64,000 nt of DNA from Lecanosticta acicola (taxonomy: Eukaryota > Ascomycota > Dothideomycetes > Mycosphaerellales > Mycosphaerellaceae), in the NCBI GenBank assembly GCA_963674455.1, contig CAVMBE010000060.1:62001-126000 (forward strand), given 5' to 3'. Positions 22,250-32,958 of this stretch are shown here, piece by piece. Each line of letters starts with the position of its first letter. Within the stretch, counting starts at the first letter, position 1. The notes beneath the pieces are model-generated. The model was not told where the DNA came from. It made no database searches and saw only the letters and a list, made by a program, of their open reading frames with translations. The position numbers and the translations under genes were made by a program.

Positions 22250-22929
22250 ATGGCCTACGATGCCGCTTCCCTCAACTTCTTTCACGACGCCGCCGCCGCC
22301 GACCCGCCCTCCTACCTTGATCTCCATGCCGGCCCTCACCACCTCCAGCAGCCACATCAGCACCCGCCTCAGCATCAACACCAGCACCACCATCAGCACC
22401 CGCCGCAATTCGTGAACCCTTCCTTGCATGACGCTGCCGCGCCGTCTGCCTACTACAATCCCAACGTGCCCCCGCCGCACCACATGTCTTGCGACATCAA
22501 GCCGCGCCTCACCAAGGAGCAGCACGACATCCTCGAGTCCCACTACCAGAAACAGAGCAAGCCCAACACCAACACCAAGAAGGGTTTCGCAGAGTCGCTC
22601 AACGTCTCGCTCGACAAGGTCAATGTAAGTGCACCCGAGAGAGCCGCTGATCCGTCCCATGAATTCCCCCCTCTCTCCTGCACCCAGCTGCGGCTGACCA
22701 GTCGCCCGTAGAATTGGTTCCAGAACCGACGTGCCAAGGCGAAACAAGATGCGAAGAAACAGGCCGGCGCATACAACCTCTTTGCCCAGAAGCAAAATGG
22801 CTCCTTCAGCCTGACATCCGATTCCGAATCCTCCCCCGCGTTCACCTCTCCCGACTACTATTCCATGATGCAGCAATGCACCGGCGCCGACGATCAGGAC
22901 ATTGGCATGAGCGACATGTCGCAATACAC

Positions 22930-22981
<52 letters not shown>

Positions 22982-25018
22982 CCACCCAATGGCCCGCCCT
23001 ACAGCTCCACCCCGTCCTCCACCGATCAATTCGACAATTCCCATCTGTCGCAGCAGCTCTCCGCCGATCTGTTCGATAGTCCTCAGGATATGAATCGGAG
23101 GACACTCACGCAGGAGCAGTTTGACGCGTTTGCGCAGAATGGTGGCATGATGCAATCGGGTCAATTCGATCCGCTGCAACAAGGCTTTTCGGGAGACGCA
23201 GATGTCTTGCATCAGGTCTTCCCGGACGTGCAGAATGGCGATTTCAAATCACACGACACCTTTGCCTTTCCGGCGCCAATCGGAGCTCCACTGTCAAGCA
23301 ACGACTCTAGTGTTCCCTCGACCATCTCCGAGCAGTCCATGTTTCCATCTTCGACGTCGATGCAAGAGCCGGCCACACTGTCTGCGACATCCTCCGAGTG
23401 GGCAGAAAGTCGGAGCTCCTCGGTCTCGCTCGCCCCCAGCCAGGACTCCGCAACTTATCAGCAAGCATCAGCTGCGCCGCAACAACCCGCCATCACTACG
23501 TCTCAGTGGCAGCCTGGGCAATCCATTCCGGTCGACCCAAGCGATTTGCAGCAGCAGTTTCGCGACGCGCAATGGCAGGCGCAACAACAGGCCCATCGGC
23601 CACAGTCGGAACAGCCTCTAGCCTGGCCCGCCGACGAGGCGTTCGTGCGACGGGATTCGCAAAGTGGCACCATGTTAGCACAGCAGATGAGCGGCTTCGC
23701 AATCCAGACACCCCAACCACAGCAGACAGCGACCTTCGAATGCCCCGCTCCTCCAGGGGAGGCTAATGGCGGCATCGCAGCCAGACGACAGAGGCCGCGA
23801 CCCGCAGCTCTTGGACTAGCGTCTCTACGCAGCCAATCCTACAGTGGTGCGGTTCAGCCTGCCTCCCCAAGCCACGCTGCACAGAACCTCGCGCCCGCCC
23901 AACAGCTACGTCGCATACGTTCATCTAATGTAATCAATGGTGTAGCGCAGGGCCGCGTCATGAAAAGTATACCCGGCTCCGCACAGCGCTCGCCCCTGAG
24001 CTGGACTTTTGCAGATGCAATGAATTCGCCAGAGGCAGTGCGCCACGCCTCGACACCATCTGTCAACAATCTCGCCCCACCAACACCAATGTCGCCCAAC
24101 GAGCTGCCTATGCCTGCACCGGAACACGCCAGATCGCACTTCCCGCCCTGGCAATCCAATGGCCATTTTAGCCGTCAGGCAAGTATCAGCGAGACAGATG
24201 CGGAGCACCAGGTGCCCGTGATGTCGAACGGATCCATGCAACAGCAACAAAACGCATCATCGCCGCCTCACACCCCCATGTACCATCACCATCAGCAATA
24301 TCCGCAAAATCTTGCATCCGCGCGCGTGGGAAATAATGTTATCACGGAGAACACTCCGCCTCAGTCTGCCCCTGCCGTACAGCAATCGTTTCCGGCGGAT
24401 GTGTTCATGCTTTCGCAACAGCACCCAGCATCGACGCAATCACAGCAAGCACCGTCATGCATGCCTTCGCAATCGCAGCAGCAGTTCATGAATGTGTCCA
24501 TGGCCGAGCAGCAGTTTCGAATTCCTGCCTACCGTTCTGCACAGGGCTTTGCCGTTCCGACATCAGAGGCACAGCAGCAAATGCCCATGCAGTTTGCCAA
24601 TGGCGTTCCGGTCGTGAATGCCCAGGGCCAATTGACAATGGCATTTCCACCACAGATGCAGTTCGTCCAGCATACGCCACCTCGAGTCCAGAATCTCCAC
24701 CAGGCTCAATCTCAAGGAGGTCAATACAACTTCATGGCCCACAACAGTATTACCGCAGGCGCGCAGCAGATCACTGCCCAGATGCCCAAGCAACAATCGC
24801 AGCCCGTGACGGAATTCTTTGTCCACGAATATACCCCTCCACACGACATGAAGCGATCTGCCACGCAACGGAAAGTTCCCGCTGACTCCGGTCCGAAGAA
24901 CTATACCTTCGCCAACCAAGGCCCGGAGCATTTCGGAAAGGAAAAGGTGAAAAAGGGTCAAGAGGCCAAGAACGGCACCGCAAACAGCAGCCCATCCAGT
25001 GCGGCGTCCAGTTCATGA
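22250..25018 (+). CDS. Homeodomain transcription factor with poly-Gln tract
   Basis: Exons 22250-22624 and 22712-25018 give 893 residues. The homeodomain spans about residues 84-140: KPRLTKEQHDILESHYQKQ, NVSLDKV, then, across the intron, NWFQNRRAKAKQ, which is recognition helix 3 with the invariant Trp, Phe, Asn and Arg. Splicing at GTAAGT..CGTAG joins KVN to NWFQNRR in phase 0. The N-terminus is His/Gln-rich, and a CAG run at about 22935-22985 encodes about 17 Gln shortly after the homeodomain. The remaining 700 residues are disordered and Gln/Pro/Ser-rich, as in fungal activators. The C-terminus carries a short Lys-rich segment. Homeodomain factors of this kind act in the nucleus, often in morphogenesis or conidiation; no target is visible here. 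A 3-kb repeat-rich leader precedes it. Confidence 0.9.
22935..22985. repeat. CAG/CAA repeat encoding poly-Gln
   Basis: Near-perfect CAG units followed by CAA units within the homeobox coding sequence. Length polymorphism is expected. Confidence 0.9.
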
Positions 25019-25578
25019 ACACATTGTACACCACACCTCTGAGTATAATGTGTTTTGGGAAGACGGCGGAGTAAGGTCGGCGTTACAATCTAGGGCAGCC
25101 CGAGTGTGAGTTGAGGGCTTGCCACGCACCATCTAATATTTCATTTTCGTGTGGGATTAGCGGTCTGGGATTAATGAAATGCGGGATACCAAAAAATTGA
25201 CGACATGAGTGTCGTTACGTGTGTGTAATGCATGGGACCTGCCAAAAAGAAGGATCTATTGAGGGCTCGAATATGGACACGCTTGATGACGAAGAAATTT
25301 GTACAGTATGTTGCGTTGTTGAAGCCGGGCACGCGCGCATGGGGTACTGGACTGGAATTAAGCTGGAAGCAGACAGCATAATGGGTGATCGGGACCTCCT
25401 CTTGGACCGAGAGGCAAGAATTAGGATTCAACGAAACATATATATATATATATATATACGATATTCGCAGGACTCTCATGAGAAGCATCCGCATCGTAAT
25501 CTTTTGCCATTTCTTCCAATCTTTCCATTCGTGAGACTGATGGCATTGCATCTAGAGACCACCCCACGAGAGTAATTT
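25019..25578. other. Intergenic region between convergent genes
   Basis: 3' regions of the homeobox gene and TRM8, with a (TA)n tract of about 20 bp at 25439-25458. No gene is seen. Confidence 0.55.
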
Positions 25579-26033
25579 TCAAGGCCACGAGGGATCCTGC
25601 ACCCTCCTGAAAACCGCGACGAATTTCTTCCCCCCATTCCGCTCGACCTTCTTGCCCTCTTCCGTCTCCGTCCGCATGACACGCACACACTCATCCGCCT
25701 CGACCTCCTCCTCCCCAACCCGCTCGAAACTCGGATGCCCCCGCAGATGCTCCACCATCCACCGATGCAGATCCTCCACATCCGTAATGGTATACACCAT
25801 CCCTCCGGGCTGCAGGACATAGGCATATTCCGCATTGAGCGTCGTCGAGACGATGCGGGCCTTGTGTTTGCGCGCTTTGAAGTGCGGGTCCGGGAAGCAG
25901 AGGAAGATCTTGCGCAGGGAGGCTTTGGGGAAGAAGTTGGGGAGGAATTTCATGCTGTTGGCGCGCAGGCAGGAGATGTTTTGATAGGAGGAGTTGAAGT
26001 TGGAGTCGTGGAGGGAGGGGGAGGGGGAGGTTG

Positions 26034-26065
<32 letters not shown>

Positions 26066-26699
26066 GGTGGAGGGTTGATGCTTGTGGTGGTGGTGGTGGA
26101 ATGTTGGGTCCGAAGGGCTTTGATTTTTTCTTGCACGAAGGAGGTTACGGATGTGCGGATTTCCTGTTGAAAGTGGGGAGGGGTGAGTGAGATGGGGTTC
26201 GTTAGGAAAAGGGGATTTTCTTTTTTGTGTTCGTTGTGAGGGAGGGAGATTCGACGACGAACATGCCATGTCGTGGGGGGGCTTGGATAGCAAAGCAGAG
26301 ATGGATGTCTTGTTCCTTTGGTTTTTCGTGGCATGTCGTCGTCGGGGAAGGGGGCTTGACGTACCATGCCCAGGAGGAGTTGATCCGGCAGTCGCGGTGC
26401 CAAGGCGAACAGGAGCCCGCCAAACCCACAACCAATGTCCGCGACGGTTACGCGTTTGTCGGGATATGCTGGGAAGTGTAGACTCCAATCCATCGCTTCG
26501 GGCGATTCTGGGCTATGTGTGGGAATTAATTTAGACGGGTTGCATGTGGCGAAGAAGGCGATTCGGTTTTGACTTACTATGTCAAGTCATGATCCGAGAA
26601 TGGATTCGCATGCGCTCGTTGCCGATAGTATTTCTTCTGAGGCAGCTCTCCATCTGGCCGCTCTTCGCGTCGTTGTCGCTTCTTAGGTGGTCCAGCCAT
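25579..26699 (-). CDS. TRM8: tRNA (guanine-N7-)-methyltransferase catalytic subunit
   Basis: Minus-strand exons 26699..26578, 26512..26365 and 26163..25579 give 284 residues. The N-terminus is basic (MAGPPKKRQRREE). Splicing rebuilds HANPFSDHDLTYPESPEAMDW, the conserved substrate-side segment. The SAM-binding motif is VADIGCGFGGLLFALA; the catalytic/tRNA region is IFLCFPDPHFKARKHKARIV. Trm8 with the WD protein Trm82 makes m7G46 in the variable loop of tRNAs. Intron 1 is GTAAGT..CACATAG; intron 2 is GTACGT..TTCAACAG. A Thr/Pro-rich insertion of about 35 residues, encoded by CAACAA- and CCACCA-like repeats at about 26020-26100, interrupts the loop before NISCLRANSMKFLPN; this is unusual for the family but in frame. 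It is divergent from the DUF4243 gene, with 268 bp between start codons. Confidence 0.92.
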
Positions 26700-26967
26700 G
26701 TCTCTCACAGTGGCGTTGCCGGTTGTCGACGGTCTGTTGAAGTTTGGCATGTGAACCTGAAGTTGGTGAATGACTATTTCACGCGCACGGGTCGGCGCTT
26801 CTTCGGTATATCCCACGTGCCTGAGATCCACTGCGGGGAGAGCTTCACGAGAGCGAGAACGACGTCAATACAATGATGGAGATGGTCAGCCTCAGCGGAT
26901 TGCTCTCTTGTTATGTCTCAACACAGATGTACCTACCGATTCCTACTGATTGAGCACGACGACTAGC

Positions 26968-28430
26968 ATGTTCCAATTCAGACTCCCTCAGCTGCCATCA
27001 TTGGGGAATCTCTTCCAGGGAGGCATCCAGATCCCCAAAGCCGCGCTCCACGACGTCGAAGAGCGACCCGAGAAGCGCGCGAGAACATTGAAACACCTAC
27101 TCAAGGCGAACCACATCAACCACAGCATCATCTACAACAAGCTCCGATTCCATAATCACACGCCTCACATTCTCGGCTCGGCGTATATCCTAGGCGCCGA
27201 TGCCGACGAGTTGACCGGAATCTACGAGGACGAGAGCAAGAGCTTGGAGCCTTGGAGGGACAGTCCGGGCGAGATAGCAAGTCACGATTGGAGGGAATTC
27301 TTGGGCAAGAGAGAGTATGTGGGCGCCTTTTCTGCATTGTGCGGTACAACTGTGACTGCTTTCAAGAGCTTTGGTCTATTAGACGAGGGGAGTCCTTCAC
27401 GGTCACGGAAGCCCGGATTTCATCTTAGAGACAACATGCGACGGGCATCTCTGGCAGATCAAAGCTAATCGTGAGTACCAGGTATCAACGAGCTTTCATT
27501 GACTTCTTCGAAGACCAACTGGTACAACACGGCTACGACTGGCACGCGTTGTTGGATGAATTTCTCCTCTCTGGCAGAGAGCCGCTCATAAACAATCTGA
27601 TATCCGGCCTTGCGCATCCCCTCATACATCTCGGCTATGCGCATGAGCTCTCATCCCGCACAGTTGCCACTGAGGCGTTGGGTCTCGCAGCTTGCTTCTA
27701 CAACGACTGGCACGTCTTCCTTGACGATCCAAAGTACACAAAGCCGGCTCCGAATCCTTCCGACTCACTGTTTAGCATCCTGAGTAGAGTCGCCGAGGAT
27801 CAAAAGTTCGATAATCTATCTGATCACTTGGGGAGCGACAATATTGACAAGATTCTCGGCGATGAGGAGCTCGCATCGACGGCGCTGCAATATTGGAATT
27901 CGTGGGAACTCAAGAAGCCGCGAGAACAGTTCGCTGAATCCCAGAAACTAGCAGTGGCGCTTCTCGTGGCAGCGCAGTCTCGAAAGAAAGACGATAAGCG
28001 CTACGACTTCTTCGCTGTACACCTGCTGACAAGCTCTCACGCTGTCCGGATACTTTTACCCTCGTTACCGAACAAATACCACATCTCGCTCGTTCGGCAA
28101 TGGTGGCTGTTCACATTGCTTGTATACATTGCTCAGCTACGCCCGAGGATCAACATCGATAAAATCAAGCTGGTGGAACTCGAGGGCCGCGACTGGAAAT
28201 ACGTGACGGAGAAGGCAGTCCAGGGCAAATACCGAACGGACGCACATTATGTCAAGTCCCTGCGCTCGATGCATGAGGCAAGCAAGACATGGGGAGACGC
28301 GAACCAATTCTACCTCAAAGCCGCTGTGAAGATGGCGGACGAGTTTGATGGATGGGGCGGTTTCGGACCGCGTGACATGGAGGAAGAAGCCGATGCACAG
28401 GAGCTGAGGAAGCAGAATGAGTCAAAGTAG
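26968..28430 (+). CDS. Questin oxidase-like (DUF4243) protein
   Basis: Exons 26968-27314 and 27482-28430 give 431 residues. The intron (GTATGT..GTACCAG, 167 bp) joins GKRE to YQRAFIDFFEDQL in frame. Family landmarks: NHSIIYNKLRFHNHTPHILG near the N-terminus, EPLINNLISGLAHPLIHLGYA (His-containing helix), and HLLTSSHAVRILLP. The family includes AflY and questin oxidase, which perform Baeyer-Villiger-like oxidation of anthraquinones, but most members are uncharacterised. There is no polyketide synthase or other biosynthetic gene nearby; the neighbours are housekeeping, so a secondary-metabolite role is not supported by context. An ATG at 26968 was preferred to an upstream TTG. Confidence 0.85.
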
Positions 28431-28947
28431 TTCTTTCGGATCGCTTGAAAATTCTGTGATGAGATTCTAAGATTTCGATGTACATTTGTTACGCTTTAAC
28501 GATGTATCATAGCAAACAAATCCATTTTCCTCTGACACAGTTCAATCAGGTGACTTCACATGGAAAATGGGGGACTAGCGCCGCCTTGGCAAAAGCTGAG
28601 ACCTTCACGCTATTGTTGCAAGGCTTTCGTCATTGTGAGGACGGCTTGCTGACATCTTATTGTCTCGAGCATGGTCTTACCATTGTGTAATGCTATTCAC
28701 CTGTTCATGCATGTTCGATCGATGAGGACAATAAGATGAGGACAACCATCTCTCACAACAGGAGGCAAGATGAAAGTGAACTACATATACCTTTCAAGCG
28801 CCGTCGTCTACTCTCTCCGTCCTTGTTGTGCAAACCTTCCATCTCCGATCGACCTCTACATCTTGCAACCAGTGTCACCTCCCAAGCCATTACTCAGCTC
28901 CAAGCCAACCACATCCGAGAATTCCGCCACGGAGACAGACATTCGAA
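28431..28947. other. Intergenic region
   Basis: 3' region of the DUF4243 gene and leader of the small Cys-rich gene. An ATG at 28770 opens a 62-codon frame that I take to be part of the leader (possible upstream ORF). Confidence 0.45.
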
Positions 28948-29466
28948 ATGCATCGTGACTACCAGGTATATATATTTTTGCCTCTCTTCTCTCTCTCTCT
29001 CTCTCGCGGCGAGGCATCATGCTAACTGTGTGCAGACCCTCCTCCTCACCTCCGAACCGGACGACAACAGCCCCGTCACCTACAAGGGCCCTCCGATCGG
29101 CTATGGAGCCCGCGTCGTCCAGCACGCGGCTTCTTCCCCTGGCAATGAGAGCCAAATCTACGGCAGTTTGCTTGCTCCACGCCCGCTCTACGTCGAGCAG
29201 TGTGAGACGGCTCACTGCGCTTACTGCAAGGTATCGAGACTTTGATCCACGCGCTGGGTTGAGAGCATTGGCTGACTGGTCATTTTAAATTGTAGAGCTG
29301 TGCATTCGCCTCTCCGCCATCCTGCAAGCCCGGCGTCTTCATGGGTTGGCAGCCGGGATGCAGCGCGGTGAAGCGCGATTCCTGCGGAGAATATGTCAGT
29401 CCGCGCTCTTCGCCGATCAGGGATGTCGAGAAGATGCTGCGGAAGCTGGAGGACAGCGTTCACTGA
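28948..29466 (+). CDS. Small cysteine-rich protein, three exons, unrecognised
   Basis: Exons 28948-28965, 29036-29230 and 29296-29466 give 127 residues, all junctions in phase 0. Intron 1 (GTATAT, CT-rich tract, GCTAAC branch, GTGCAG) and intron 2 (GTATCG, GCTGAC branch, TTGTAG) both look authentic. The protein begins MHRDYQTLLLTSEPDD, has no signal peptide, contains a PPIGYGARVVQHAAS segment, and carries seven cysteines in its middle: CETAHCAYCKSC, then Cys after SPPS, after GWQPG and after KRDS. The clustered CxxC-type spacing suggests a metal-binding or disulphide fold, which is inference. No family is recognised. It lies tail-to-tail with TSR1. Confidence 0.62.
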
Positions 29467-29753
29467 AATGGCAATCGATGTCCATCGGAGACGTGAAAGC
29501 AATGTGTCCGAAGCTGACTAAGACTGCGTTGAGATGACGAGAGGGATCAGATGAAGAGTGTTGTTTGAAGTCGACATGCGAATCGAAATTGGCGGATGGA
29601 AATGAGAAGCCAGGGATGCGGAAAATGGCCGATATGACTTGAAATCGGTCGCTACGTTTCGATGAGAGTCTTTCATGGGGTCGAACAAAGGGACACCACC
29701 TCCTCATTGCTACTCAATATAGCCTTTGCAGACATCAATTCATCACCGAGCTT

Positions 29754-32240
29754 TTACTCGACCATCCCATCGCCTGCCTGAGCGCTGACGAGTTGTGGCG
29801 CCTCGTCGGAATCACCATTACGCTGAGAATTCCAAGATCGAGCTTGCCGCGGCCACACTCTCTTGTACAAGCTGACCGCCACGGCATCCAGAGGATTGAC
29901 CTTGCCGTCAAACGTAGCCTTGAAGTATCCGTGAGTTCCCAATGTCTCTTTGATGAAACCGCTTCTGCCCCGTTTGGTCCACAGCTGCAGTGCCCGGAAA
30001 TATTGAACGTCTTCCGCGCTGAAAAACATGTAACGAACTGTGACAAGCTTCTTGTGAATCTTGTACGGATGACCCGCCAATATGATTCGCTTCGCAATTA
30101 TGCGCTGTGTGGATGGCGGTAAGGTGGTTCCGGTGGCGATAAGCCCAAGAGCCGGCTCCTTCGAGGGCGCTAGTGAGGCCGCAAGGTCTTCAATGGCATC
30201 GATCGGGGCTCGCGGCGTTGAGGGTTTGAAAAAAAGGCATGGGACACTTCCCCACGTAACAGGACCAATGAACGTAGCAACCGCAGTCCGGCCAGGGTGC
30301 ATGTACCGGTCAAACTTATGCACATTGTTAGGTGTGTTGCCAGCCTGGCTGAACAGAGGATTGATCACGAGCCTCCGCGGACCACACTGCAGAATGAGCT
30401 CCTCTTTACTCTTGAGTGGTGCCGGATAATCCGATGACAGTGTCAGGGAGACGTTCACTGCGGTGCGTTTGTGTTCGTGGCGGAGTAGCGAGAAGAGTGC
30501 GGTTGGTCGAGGAAGGCTGTGAAGTTCATTCAAACGACCTTCCGGAATGCGCAAGTGAACGTGGACCCTGGTGCCAGGCTTTACACCGCCATGCAAGGCT
30601 TCCTTCAACACACGATTCTTTGCTGATTTGTAGTCTGCGATTTCCAGCAAGCGAGTCCACTCGTCAGGCTCGTATGGCTTGTCCTCTTCAGTCTCCCAAT
30701 GGCTTGTTCGTAAGCTTTTAAGACCTCGATAACGCGCCAAGCGCTCTCGCGCGTTCACGCCGGGATGCAATTCAATTTCATCCGGGAACTCGAGATCATC
30801 TTCAGCCTCATCACGTCGCTGCTGACGATATGCCTCGATCTGATCTGCCTCATCTTCTGGAGCGTGATCACCGAATGCTTCGCTTTGCGGATACTCAGAA
30901 GGAGCACCGGCTTCAGTAGGTTCTCTCATCACATCGTCAAAATGGCCGTCTGCAGGTCCTGCTGCCACCGAACCATCAAAGTCCATATCATCGTCGTCTT
31001 CGTCATCCACATCTTCAAGATCCGACCCAGAATCTGACACGTCTCCTAGATACCATGCAGCTTGATATTTGCTTGTACCTTTAGGCAGCCGCTTAGGGGC
31101 CGGCAGCTGGTTCCTGTCGTCTTCGTCAAAATAGTGATGATCGTCCAGTAACACTGCTTTGCGCTCTGAGGGTGCGATAGAGGTAGCGGCTATGTCCTCC
31201 ATGATGGCTTCTTCCGGAGCAAGCTCGGCAAGGTCGTCCTGTTCTTCCGTCGGACTGTCCAGGACCTTCTCGCCATCTGGAGCATCAACTGTCATTTCAT
31301 CTACCTTGGCTCGTCTCGATCGGGTCTGCGCAGGTGCCGCAGTAATCTTGTCGATTTGTAAATCACCCCAATCTCCGATCTGCACCAAACGATCGGCCTT
31401 CAGCCCCTTGCCTCTCACTACTCCAGTGACAATCGCATGGTCACCATCGAATGCACAGTCTTCCAACAACATCCAACTACGATCCTCTCGCCATCGAATG
31501 CCCTTTGGCATCGTCGTGCATAAGCTACGCATGACATTGCTGCAATCCTGTCTGCTGCTGAGGTCGTGGACTTTTTCCTGGGCGGCGAAGAAGTGCGCAA
31601 TGAAGCTCTTGAGGCTTTTCACGACATCTGGCCTCTTCTTGGCCGGCTCGACTTTGTCTAAGCCGTAAACGCCCGTCAGGACAGTGGAAACTCCTTGGGA
31701 CTCGATACATCGCAGCATCTGTTCCCCAAGCGAATCGACCTCCTCGTTTGCGCTCAAGACAAACAACACGAAGTCCGCGGTCCTGCAAGCGTCCAGGGTC
31801 TGTATCAGGTCTCGTGCTGGAGTCAGGTAGTGGACTCTCTGCTTGAACCGTGGAATTTCGACTCTCGACGAGTGAGATTGTTGTGACACCTCTTCCTCAA
31901 CGTCGACGCTTGCATTCAAAGAGTTCAATACTTCGTGCAGCGTAATGTCCTGACACAGCGGCACGACAGAAACTATTCGAGGAGCCCCGTCCCTGCCTGC
32001 GAAGACCGAGGCCTTCTCCTCCCTCTCTGCATTGTGATTCACCCGAAGCTGCTTTGCCCGGTTACGCCTATCCAGCTTCGACATCACCTGCTGATGAGGA
32101 GTCTTGCGGGTGCCCCTCTCCCAATCTTCGACTTTTCCCTTTGCTTGGTTCTTGAGGGAGGATTTCGATGCGTGGCGGGCCTTGAAGGGCTTGTTGGCCG
32201 TCTTCGTCGTGGAGCGGTGATGGTGTTGGGTTTGAGCCAT
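29754..32240 (-). CDS. TSR1: TSR1, 40S ribosome maturation factor
   Basis: A single exon of 828 residues starting MAQTQHHHRSTTKTANKPFK. The frame is open a further 77 codons upstream, but the family starts at this Met. Features: basic N-terminus (KSSLKNQAKGKVEDWERG), the degenerate GTPase-like domain (PRIVSVVPLCQDI, ADFVLFVLSANEEVDSLGEQ), a long acidic stretch at about 480-560 (SDLEDVDDEDDDD), then the C-terminal Bms1/Tsr1 region (RYRGLKSLRTSHWE, GPVTWGSVPCLFFKP, KRVWPRQARSW). Tsr1 binds pre-40S particles in the cytoplasm and blocks premature subunit joining. Yeast Tsr1 is 788 aa, so length is normal. It is divergent from the mannose-6-phosphate isomerase gene. Confidence 0.93.
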   Translation of the reverse strand: MAQTQHHHRSTTKTANKPFKARHASKSSLKNQAKGKVEDWERGTRKTPHQQVMSKLDRRNRAKQLRVNHNAEREEKASVFAGRDGAPRIVSVVPLCQDITLHEVLNSLNASVDVEEEVSQQSHSSRVEIPRFKQRVHYLTPARDLIQTLDACRTADFVLFVLSANEEVDSLGEQMLRCIESQGVSTVLTGVYGLDKVEPAKKRPDVVKSLKSFIAHFFAAQEKVHDLSSRQDCSNVMRSLCTTMPKGIRWREDRSWMLLEDCAFDGDHAIVTGVVRGKGLKADRLVQIGDWGDLQIDKITAAPAQTRSRRAKVDEMTVDAPDGEKVLDSPTEEQDDLAELAPEEAIMEDIAATSIAPSERKAVLLDDHHYFDEDDRNQLPAPKRLPKGTSKYQAAWYLGDVSDSGSDLEDVDDEDDDDMDFDGSVAAGPADGHFDDVMREPTEAGAPSEYPQSEAFGDHAPEDEADQIEAYRQQRRDEAEDDLEFPDEIELHPGVNARERLARYRGLKSLRTSHWETEEDKPYEPDEWTRLLEIADYKSAKNRVLKEALHGGVKPGTRVHVHLRIPEGRLNELHSLPRPTALFSLLRHEHKRTAVNVSLTLSSDYPAPLKSKEELILQCGPRRLVINPLFSQAGNTPNNVHKFDRYMHPGRTAVATFIGPVTWGSVPCLFFKPSTPRAPIDAIEDLAASLAPSKEPALGLIATGTTLPPSTQRIIAKRIILAGHPYKIHKKLVTVRYMFFSAEDVQYFRALQLWTKRGRSGFIKETLGTHGYFKATFDGKVNPLDAVAVSLYKRVWPRQARSWNSQRNGDSDEAPQLVSAQAGDGMVE

Positions 32241-32958
32241 GGAGGCGCCTTTGCAGCCGTCGCCGCCGGCCTTGAAGCGGAAAGCGAGAGACGCCACTTT
32301 GTCGTTCTGGGTTGTGTGCTCGAAATGGGCAGAGAAGTTCGTCTTGTGCGTTGGCAATTCAAGGGACAAATTTCCGCACGTCCGGTTAGATATCGATATG
32401 TGGCCGGCAGACTCTCGGCTCACTGCGGGAGGCCCGAGCGCCTCACAAACCTCACCGTCCTGGAAGTGCAAGTGCGATGAAACTCTTTACGCAAGTCGCA
32501 GGTCTTTCCGGGTGAGAGACGTGCCCGACATGGAAGTTATGCGGTGGGCGAACTGTCCGCCCTTGGAGCGTCAAGCTCGCTCGGCTCCTCACAACATACG
32601 ATGTGACGGCCTAAACGCCGCGGATGAGACGCGCTTTGCCTTTCACGCGTTGCGTCGCGGTACAGGGCGGTCTACGTGTAGGAGCTCCCACGCATTCTCA
32701 ATGCGTTATCTTGGCGAATGTTCAATTCTCGCGCTCAGGTATGTGATTAGCAATCGCTGACGAGACGCCGTGGGCTCCTGAGCGGGCAACCGGAAATCGT
32801 CTTCATGACGTTGGAGAGCCGTCATGGTTGCGCTTCGATGTCGCCAGACACAGGAAGCATTAAGGTATTAGACTGCACGTCCATTCTTTGACTCTGCAAC
32901 TGCAGAAATCCATCCTCGACTTTCGTAGCCACAACATCGAACTAAAGCACGCAGCAAG
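32241..32958. promoter_or_regulatory. Divergent promoter of TSR1 and mannose-6-phosphate isomerase
   Basis: About 720 bp between outward-facing housekeeping genes. The part nearest TSR1 is open in frame with TSR1 but probably leader. No specific factor site is claimed. Confidence 0.5.

Noticed and set aside
22148..23212. 354-codon minus-strand open frame across the homeobox gene
   Set aside because: It is the antisense of the His/Gln-rich coding sequence, spans a real plus-strand intron and produces Leu-runs from the CAG repeat; a shadow frame.
26577..26831. A separate small minus-strand gene upstream of TRM8
   Set aside because: It is the first exon of TRM8; splicing at GTAAGT..CACATAG restores the conserved HANPFSDHDLTYPESPEAM segment.
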